DNA of 64,000 nt. Origin: Phreatobacter sp. GTDB lineage: Bacteria; Pseudomonadota; Alphaproteobacteria; Rhizobiales; Phreatobacteraceae. The translations under genes and the position numbers were made by a program. Below are positions 58,215 to 64,000 of this stretch, in pieces; within the stretch, counting starts at the first letter, position 1, and each line of letters opens with the position of its first letter. The DNA lies in the NCBI RefSeq assembly GCF_016793595.1, contig NZ_JAEULY010000009.1, positions 434,001-498,000 on the forward strand, given 5' to 3'. The notes beneath the pieces were generated by a model. That model did no database searches, was not told the origin of the DNA, and saw nothing but the letters and a program-made list of their open reading frames with translations.

Positions 58215-58293
58215 TCGCAACAACAACTGGTGGCGGCGCAGCCGAAGGGCGGCGCCGCCACCAGCCGAACCGCTGGGGCGACCGGGGGACCCG

Positions 58294-58304
58294 CCCCCCC
58301 CCCC
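58294..58304 (+). repeat. C11 homopolymer tract upstream of fumarase
   Basis: Eleven consecutive C residues lie between the flavin oxidase and fumarase genes, about 120 bases before the fumarase ATG, next to another GC-rich hairpin-prone stretch. Such tracts are prone to slippage and to sequencing error. Confidence 0.6.
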
Positions 58305-58425
58305 GGATCGCGGCGGCGTGGCCGCCTCCCCGCATGGCGCGTCGTCCCATTCCTTGGAACGACTTCAATCGAGGCGGCCGATGGACTAAGAACAGCCATA
58401 CCTCAGTTCGGTCCCAGGCCTTCCC

Positions 58426-60054
58426 ATGAACGCTCCGCTCGCCGCCGGCTCCTACTCGCTGTTTCCGCTCGCCAAGGACGAGACGCCCTACCGCAAGCTG
58501 ACTTCGGAAGGCGTGCGGGTCGAGAAGGTGCTCGGCAAGGAGGTCGTGGTCGTCGAGCGCGAGGCCATCCGCCTGCTGTCGGAGCAGGCCTTCATCGACA
58601 TCAACCACCTGCTGCGCCCGGGCCATCTCGCTCAGCTGCGCCGTATTCTCGACGACCCGGAATCGACCGCCAACGACAAGTTCGTCGCCTACGACCTGCT
58701 GAAGAACGCCAATATCGCCGCTGGCGGCGTGCTGCCCATGTGTCAGGACACCGGCACGGCCATCATCATGGGCAAGAAGGGCCGGCTCATCTGGACCGAC
58801 GGCGATGACGAGGCGGCGCTCGGTCAGGGCGTTCTCGACGCCTATGCCAAGAAGAACCTGCGCTATTCGCAGGTCGCGCCGATCTCCATGTTCGAAGAGA
58901 AGAACACCCGCAACAACCTTCCCGCCCAGATCGAGCTCTATGCCGAGGGTGAGGACGCCTACAAGTTCCTGTTCATGGCCAAGGGCGGCGGCTCCGCCAA
59001 CAAGAGCTTCCTGTTCCAGGCGCCGCCCTCGATCCTGACCCATGACAGGATGATCAAGTTCCTGCACGAGAAGATCCTGACGCTCGGCACCGCCGCTTGC
59101 CCTCCCTACCATCTCGCCATCGTCATCGGCGGCCTCTCCGCCGAGCACACCATGAAGACCGCGAAGCTGGCCTCGGCGCGCTATCTCGACGGCCTGCCGA
59201 AGCAGGGCTCGGAATTCGCCCATGCCTTCCGCGACATCGCCATGGAGGAGGAGGTCCACAAGCTGACCCAGGCCATGGGCGTCGGCGCCCAGTTCGGCGG
59301 CAAGTATTTCTGCCACGACGTCCGCGTCATCCGCATGCCGCGCCACGGCGCGTCACTTCCCATCGCCATCGCGGTGTCCTGCTCGGCCGACCGGCAGGCC
59401 ATGGGCAAGATCACCCGCGACGGCGTATTCCTTGAGGAGCTGGAGCACCATCCCGCGCAGTATCTGCCCGAGATCGACGAGACCGCCCTCGGCGGCGGCG
59501 TCGTCAGGATCGACCTCAACCAGCCGATGAGCGACATCCTCGGCACCCTGTCGAAGCACCCGATCAAGACGCGCGTCTCGCTCTCCGGTCCGATGATCGT
59601 CGCGCGCGATGCCGCGCACGCGAAGATCCGCGAGCGTCTCGACCGCGGCGAGCCGATGCCGGACTATTTCAAGAACCACCCGGTCTATTACGCCGGCCCG
59701 GCCAAGACGCCCGAGGGCTATGCCTCCGGCTCGTTCGGCCCGACCACGGCCGGCCGCATGGACGGCTTCGTCGACCAGTTCCAGGGCGCTGGCGGTTCCA
59801 TGGTCATGCTGGCGAAAGGCAACCGGTCCCGCGAGGTGCGGGAAGCCTGCGCCAAGCATGGCGGCTTCTATCTCGGCTCCATCGGCGGCCCCGCCGCGCG
59901 CCTCGCCCAGGACTGCATCCGCAAGGTCGAGGTGCTGGAATATCCCGAGCTCGGCATGGAAGCGATCTGGCGCATCGAGGTCGAGGATTTCCCGGCTTTC
60001 ATCGTCGTCGACGACAAGGGGAACGATTTCTTCAAGGAGCTGAACCTCGGATGA
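58426..60054 (+). CDS. Class I (4Fe-4S) fumarate hydratase
   Basis: 542 residues, single-chain FumA/FumB type. Three cysteines in the family positions bind the oxygen-sensitive [4Fe-4S] cluster: [13 protein letters not shown] (C106), [13 protein letters not shown] (C225) and [11 protein letters not shown] (C319). The C-terminal beta domain carries [21 protein letters not shown] and the [11 protein letters not shown] hinge region. It interconverts fumarate and malate in the TCA cycle. The start lacks a strong ribosome site (AGG at eight bases). It stands alone; an inverted repeat follows the stop. Confidence 0.94.
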   Translation: MNAPLAAGSYSLFPLAKDETPYRKLTSEGVRVEKVLGKEVVVVEREAIRLLSEQAFIDINHLLRPGHLAQLRRILDDPESTANDKFVAYDLLKNANIAAGGVLPMCQDTGTAIIMGKKGRLIWTDGDDEAALGQGVLDAYAKKNLRYSQVAPISMFEEKNTRNNLPAQIELYAEGEDAYKFLFMAKGGGSANKSFLFQAPPSILTHDRMIKFLHEKILTLGTAACPPYHLAIVIGGLSAEHTMKTAKLASARYLDGLPKQGSEFAHAFRDIAMEEEVHKLTQAMGVGAQFGGKYFCHDVRVIRMPRHGASLPIAIAVSCSADRQAMGKITRDGVFLEELEHHPAQYLPEIDETALGGGVVRIDLNQPMSDILGTLSKHPIKTRVSLSGPMIVARDAAHAKIRERLDRGEPMPDYFKNHPVYYAGPAKTPEGYASGSFGPTTAGRMDGFVDQFQGAGGSMVMLAKGNRSREVREACAKHGGFYLGSIGGPAARLAQDCIRKVEVLEYPELGMEAIWRIEVEDFPAFIVVDDKGNDFFKELNLG

Positions 60055-60061
60055 GGTGTTT

Positions 60062-60085
60062 CATCCGGCGAACAGACGCCGGATG
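60062..60085 (+). terminator. Hairpin after fumarase
   Basis: CATCCGGCG and CGCCGGATG with a six-base loop begin seven bases after the stop. No T-run follows, so it is at best a weak terminator or 3'-stabilising structure. Confidence 0.55.
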
Positions 60086-60190
60086 ACTGTTACCGAACGG
60101 AAACAGGCGGCTCTGCGATATGAAATCCCCATGAAACGCCATGGGGACATTCATGGCCTCATACCAAGAGGCTTTCGCCGAGAGGCCGCA

Positions 60191-60745
60191 ATGAGCACCT
60201 CGAACCCGACCTTCACCACCGCCAAGGCGTCCGCCGCCGATGCGCACACGCTCGCTCTGATCGCTTCGTCGCTGGTCGCGGCGACGGCCGTCGCCTTCGT
60301 CGCCATGGTTTTCACGGCCTGGCCGGCCAAGGCCTCGGAGCGCATGCGGATGGCGGCGCTACCCGCCGCGCTGGTCCAGGGTGAGGCCGCGAGCCCGGTC
60401 TCGATCAGCCCGGCGCCTGCCCCGTCTCGCGCGGCCGCCCCGGCCCCCGTTGCTCCGGTCCGCACCGCCGCCCTCGGCACGCTGCCCATGCCGGCCCAGC
60501 CCTGCACCGAGGCGCTCGCCGCCGCGGAAACCGAGATGAACGCGACCCTCGCCAAGGTCGAGGCCCTCTCCGAGGCGGAAATGGGCGCCCAGTGCTCCGC
60601 CTTCCGCGTCCACATGTCCTCGCTTCAGCGTGCGGCTTCGACGGTCGACCGCTGCGTCGCCGGACAGGATCGCAGCACCAAAGCCGGGTTCATTCGCCAG
60701 TCCATGGCCGAGTGGCGCGGCGTGATCGCCAACGGCTGCCGCTGA
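60191..60745 (+). CDS. Ala/Pro-rich exported or membrane-anchored protein, unknown function
   Basis: 184 residues. One hydrophobic helix at about 22-43 (LALIASSLVAATAVAFVAMVF) is followed by an Ala/Pro linker (SPAPAPSRAAAPAPVAPVR) and a helical domain with three Cys (QPCTEAL, GAQCSAF, VDRCVAG). The first two may pair. It would be anchored in the inner membrane with the domain in the periplasm. Not recognised. GAGAGG precedes the ATG and a strong terminator follows, so it is a real monocistronic gene. Confidence 0.65.
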   Translation: MSTSNPTFTTAKASAADAHTLALIASSLVAATAVAFVAMVFTAWPAKASERMRMAALPAALVQGEAASPVSISPAPAPSRAAAPAPVAPVRTAALGTLPMPAQPCTEALAAAETEMNATLAKVEALSEAEMGAQCSAFRVHMSSLQRAASTVDRCVAGQDRSTKAGFIRQSMAEWRGVIANGCR

Positions 60746-60804
60746 CGACCCCCCCTTTCTCCCTTTTTGCCAAGCACGACCTCCAAGCCTTGCTTGCCCC
60801 CTCG

Positions 60805-60841
60805 CGCCGGTGACCATTCCAAGTCACCGGCGTCTTTTTTT
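60805..60841 (+). terminator. Strong intrinsic terminator
   Basis: CGCCGGTGAC (60805-60814), an eight-base loop and GTCACCGGCG (60823-60832) run into seven T residues (60835-60841). It ends the exported-protein gene. Confidence 0.93.
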
Positions 60842-60914
60842 GCGCGGGAGCCTTCTGCCCGTCGCGAAGGCAGACGCGGGAAGGAGGCAAACAAGGCCAG
60901 ACGCGCCGGCGGCG

Positions 60915-63617
60915 TCAGGCCTTCACCTGTTCCTTCACGGCTTCGATGAGCTGCTTGAGCGAGAAGGGCTTGGCGAGGAAGGCGAAGGCCTGCCCCTCGG
61001 GCAAGTCGTTCTTGAAGGCTTCCTCGGCATAGCCCGACACGAAGATGACCTTGATGTCCGGATTGGTCTTGCGCAGCTCGCCGAGCAGGGTCGGTCCGTT
61101 CATCTCGGGCATGACCACGTCCGAGACGACGAGATCGACCTGCCCGCCATTGCCGGCCATGACCTCCAGCGCCTCGACGCCCGAACCGGCCTCCAGCACC
61201 GTGTAGCCGCGCGAGGCCAGCGCCCGCGAGGCGAAGGCGCGCACCGCCTCCTCGTCCTCGACCAGCAGAATCGTGCCGGCGCCGGTATCGTCGCGGGGCT
61301 GCGGCGCCGGCTTGGGCGGCGGCGGGACGGCTGCGGCCGGCGCGTCCTGATCGCCTCCCGCGACGAGCATGGCAGGAGCCGAGGGGGTGCTGGCGGCGGG
61401 CGTGGCCGCCTCCACGAGACCGGCGGCCGCTGCGCGCTCCACCGGAGCCTGGGCCGATGCCGGCTGCTCGACATGGCGCGGCAGGACGATCCGGAACGTC
61501 GTGCCCTTGCCCATCTGGCTGTCGACGAAGACATAGCCGCCGGACTGCTTGACGATGCCATAGACCGTCGAGAGGCCGAGCCCCGTGCCCTTGCCGACCT
61601 CCTTGGTCGAGAAGAACGGATCGAAGATCTTCTGACGGATGTCCTCGGGGATGCCGGTGCCGGTGTCGGTGACCTCGATCATCACCGAATCGGTTGCCGG
61701 CATTTCCACCGGCTGGTCCTTGGGCTGGTAGCGCGCGACCTCGCTCGCCGGCACATTGGCGGTGCGGATCGTCAGCTTGCCGCCTTCCGGCATCGCGTCG
61801 CGGGCATTGACCGCCAGATTGAGGATCACCTGTTCGAGCTGCGTCACGTCGGCCCGCACCGGCCAGAGGTCGCGGCCGTGGATCATGTCGAGCCCGACGC
61901 GCTCGCCCAGCGTCCGGCGCAGCAGCATCGAGGTATCGGACAGGACATCGCCGAGCTGGACGACCATCGGCCGCATCGTCTGCTTGCGCGAGAAGGCCAG
62001 CAGCTGGCGCACGATGCTCGCGGCCCGGTTGGCGTTCTGCTTGATCTGCATGATGTCGTTGAACGACGGGTCGGCAGGCTTGTGGTTCATCAGCAGGAGG
62101 TCGGCGTGGCCGATCACCGCCTGCAGCACGTTGTTGAAGTCGTGGGCGACGCCGCCGGCGAGCTGGCCGACCGCGTTCATCTTCTGCGACTGGGCAAACT
62201 GCTCCTGCAGCTGGCGCAGCTCGGTCGTCTCGACAACGTAGGCGATCGCCGCCTCGCCCGGCTGCTCAGGATCGGTCACGGGCGCGACGAAAAAGCGCGC
62301 GAAGCGGTTGGCATCGCCCGTCAGCGCGCCATCGACCGGCGTCAGGTCGCCCTTGCCGGCAGCCGCCTCGCCGATGGCCTGGATCAGCGCCGGGCGCGAG
62401 GCCTCCTTGACCAGCGCCAGCAGCGAGCGGCTCCCGGCCTCGCCGGTGGGCATCAGGTCGGCCGACATGCGCGCGAAGAGCGGGTTCGACCGGCCGACAT
62501 GGCCGCCGCGATCGACGGTGGCGATGCCCAGCGGCGAGGAGTTGAAGAAACGGGCGAAGCGCACTTCCGCCGCGCGCAGGCTGTCGGCGCTGTCGTCCGA
62601 GCGCGCGCGATTGATGACGAGCGTGCGCGAGGAGCCGGGCGTGCCGTCCGCCGCGAAGGCCACCTTGTGCAGCAGGCGCACCGGCAGCGCCTCGCCGCTA
62701 CGCTTCTTCAGATCGAGGTCGAAGGTCGCGGTGCGGACCTCGCCGGGGGCCGGCGTGATCGTGCGCAGCAGCGCGGCCGCATCGGCGGCCAGGATGTCCG
62801 CGAGGGCAAGGCCGCCGGGGCCGACCTCGGCGAGGTCATGGTCGAGCCAGCCGGCGAGCGTCGCGTTCATGTAGGCGATCTCGCCGGACGGATCCATCGA
62901 GAAGAACCCGGCCGGGGCGTGGTCGAGGAAGTCGATGGCCTTCTGAAGGGTCTCGAAGGCGCTTTCCGCGCTCTGCCGGTCGCGGGTGATGTCCTCGACG
63001 CTCCAGACGCTCGCGCGCGCGGCCGCGCGCGGCTTCGCCACGCCCTCCCCCGCCATCGGCCGGACCCGCAGGCGATACCAGCGCGCGCCCTCGGCCTCAG
63101 GCTGGCGCACCTCCTCCTGATGCCGCCGGCCCTCGCGCGCCGCCTGCGACAGGCGGTAGATCGCCTCGGAAACCTCCGGCGCGCCGGTGAAGGCCCGCTC
63201 GACGCCGCGTACGTCGTCCTCGCCGGTCGCGCCGGTCATGGCGAGATAGGCGGGATTGGCATAGAGCACCCGGCCGGACGGCTCGGTGACGACCGCCGCC
63301 TCCTGGGCGCTGTCCACCATCGCCTTGGTCAGGTCGTTGCGGCTGTCCTCCGTGGCGAAGCGCAGGATCCCCGCCGCATAGGCGAACAGCGAGAACACGC
63401 CGCACACGGCAAGGCCGGCCAGCAGCGCGATGACATAGGGATAGGCGTTCTCGCGCCCGATCATCAGGAAGAACAGCGCCGCGCCGACCAGGACGATGGC
63501 GACGGCCAGCACCATGACGGTCGAACCCGAACTGTCCGATTTGTCGACGGCGCGTCGCGCGCCGGCGGCCTTTGGCGGCGCGGCGTCGGCGCGGACGGAC
63601 TTTTCGACAAGTGCCAT
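60915..63617 (-). CDS. cckA: Hybrid sensor histidine kinase CckA
   Basis: 900 residues. Two membrane helices (about 33-52 and 60-80) with no large periplasmic domain are followed by three PAS-like regions. The HisKA helix is in LAGGVAHDFNNVLQAVIGH (phospho-His in AHDFNN) and the ATPase in NLAVNARDAMPEGG, DTGTGIP and GKGTGLGLSTVYGIV. After a Pro/Ala linker a receiver domain carries LVEDEEAVR, the phospho-Asp in LVVSDVVMPEMNG and the Lys in LAKPFS. This is the CckA architecture; with ChpT and CtrA it controls the cell cycle in alphaproteobacteria, switching between kinase and phosphatase. The start at 63617 has no clear ribosome site. It lies beside flhB. Confidence 0.93.
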   Translation of the reverse strand: MALVEKSVRADAAPPKAAGARRAVDKSDSSGSTVMVLAVAIVLVGAALFFLMIGRENAYPYVIALLAGLAVCGVFSLFAYAAGILRFATEDSRNDLTKAMVDSAQEAAVVTEPSGRVLYANPAYLAMTGATGEDDVRGVERAFTGAPEVSEAIYRLSQAAREGRRHQEEVRQPEAEGARWYRLRVRPMAGEGVAKPRAAARASVWSVEDITRDRQSAESAFETLQKAIDFLDHAPAGFFSMDPSGEIAYMNATLAGWLDHDLAEVGPGGLALADILAADAAALLRTITPAPGEVRTATFDLDLKKRSGEALPVRLLHKVAFAADGTPGSSRTLVINRARSDDSADSLRAAEVRFARFFNSSPLGIATVDRGGHVGRSNPLFARMSADLMPTGEAGSRSLLALVKEASRPALIQAIGEAAAGKGDLTPVDGALTGDANRFARFFVAPVTDPEQPGEAAIAYVVETTELRQLQEQFAQSQKMNAVGQLAGGVAHDFNNVLQAVIGHADLLLMNHKPADPSFNDIMQIKQNANRAASIVRQLLAFSRKQTMRPMVVQLGDVLSDTSMLLRRTLGERVGLDMIHGRDLWPVRADVTQLEQVILNLAVNARDAMPEGGKLTIRTANVPASEVARYQPKDQPVEMPATDSVMIEVTDTGTGIPEDIRQKIFDPFFSTKEVGKGTGLGLSTVYGIVKQSGGYVFVDSQMGKGTTFRIVLPRHVEQPASAQAPVERAAAAGLVEAATPAASTPSAPAMLVAGGDQDAPAAAVPPPPKPAPQPRDDTGAGTILLVEDEEAVRAFASRALASRGYTVLEAGSGVEALEVMAGNGGQVDLVVSDVVMPEMNGPTLLGELRKTNPDIKVIFVSGYAEEAFKNDLPEGQAFAFLAKPFSLKQLIEAVKEQVKA

Positions 63618-63799
63618 GGCGGAGAAGAGCCGTTGGTCGGGAGCCTGGAGAATCCATGCCCGATTCTCGTTGCTAGTGGTGCCGCTTCCCTGCCCGCGAG
63701 GCAAGGGCGGAGCATGCGCGCGCCGCGTTTCCCGGGCGGCCGTGGCGAAGATGCAGCCGCCGCTTGCGGCTCATCCCGCGGCGGGCGCCGGCAGCGGGA

Positions 63800-64000
63800 T
63801 CAGCTCAGCGTGCCCTTGAGGCGCATGACGTAGCCGATCACCTCGGCCACCGCCTTGTAGTGCTCCTCCTCGATCGGCTGGTCGACCTCGACAGCGGCGT
63901 GCAGCGCGCGCGCGAGCGGCACGTTCTCGACGATCGGCACGTCGTTGGCGGTGGCAAGCTCGCGAATCTTCAGGGCGATGAGGTCAGCGCCCTTGGCGAC
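63800..64000 (-). CDS. flhB: Flagellar export protein FlhB, C-terminal part (partial)
   Basis: The 66 visible residues, VAKGADLIALKIRELATAND then VPIVENVPLARALHAAVEVD and QPIEEEHYKAVAEVIGYVMR, are the cytoplasmic FlhB domain just after the autocleavage NPTH site, which lies outside the window. FlhB is part of the flagellar type III export gate and switches substrate specificity. The stop is at 63800-63802. The 182 bases between it and cckA hold no other gene. Confidence 0.9.
   Translation of the reverse strand, partial: VAKGADLIALKIRELATANDVPIVENVPLARALHAAVEVDQPIEEEHYKAVAEVIGYVMRLKGTLS

Noticed and set aside
60810..63833. A 1007-codon plus-strand frame opposite cckA
   Set aside because: Shadow of the kinase gene; no domain and Arg/His/Gly-rich composition.

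Overview
The window is a GC-rich alphaproteobacterial chromosome segment, most likely from the Hyphomicrobiales (Rhizobiales). Supporting features are a glutamine synthetase tail, the DUF177-plsX-fabH-ihfA-MerR block, CckA next to flhB, a K+-independent H+-pyrophosphatase, a GTTC-N7-GTTC LexA box in front of recA and a Rhizobiales-type dispersed repeat. Genus cannot be set from the sequence alone. Almost all of it is core metabolism and housekeeping at high GC; one stretch of about 10 kb (roughly 42.35-52.33 kb) has clearly lower GC in its first half and looks acquired.

Layout. 0-12 kb: end of glnA with a terminator, a PhoX-type phosphatase, an alpha/beta hydrolase, a VOC protein, rplM-rpsI, a glutathione transferase, an acyl-CoA module (acyl-CoA synthetase, hotdog thioesterase, enoyl-CoA hydratase, CoA-binding protein), metY and heme A synthase. 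12-24 kb: panC, the lipid and nucleoid block DUF177-plsX-fabH-ihfA-MerR, the cytochrome bc1 chaperone, bamE, hppA, an MFS transporter and an old-yellow-enzyme. 24-33 kb: an APC permease, aroQ-accB-accC (fatty-acid precursor supply), an unrecognised 237-residue protein, mntP, a Tat-exported glutathione peroxidase-like protein, RNase D and a dipeptidase. 33-42 kb: icd behind an attenuator-like leader that encodes a Leu/Phe-rich peptide, YdeI and DUF1697 proteins, a cyclic-nucleotide-gated K+ channel, alaS and recA.

42.35-52.33 kb is an accessory island inserted directly upstream of the recA SOS box. Its main gene encodes a 1357-residue protein with an N-terminal Cap4/DUF4297-like nuclease domain, a STAND-type NTPase core and a long helical-repeat C-terminus, the architecture of Avs (AVAST) antiphage proteins. 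It is followed by a frameshifted cas1 remnant on the other strand, an uncharacterised protein with a putative C-terminal HTH, an XRE regulator, two small membrane or exported proteins, and a LysR / double-acyltransferase cassette with two 70-residue proteins. A 13-bp direct repeat occurs at both edges, the left copy overlapping the recA LexA box.

52.4-64 kb: a TRAP transporter pair (dctM, dctQ), an amidohydrolase, a Tat-exported cupin, a GYD protein, a BBE-type flavin oxidase, a class I fumarase, an exported Ala/Pro-rich protein, the cell-cycle hybrid kinase CckA and the 3' end of flhB. The island is the part most likely to hold something new; the icd leader is the most unexpected regulatory signal.
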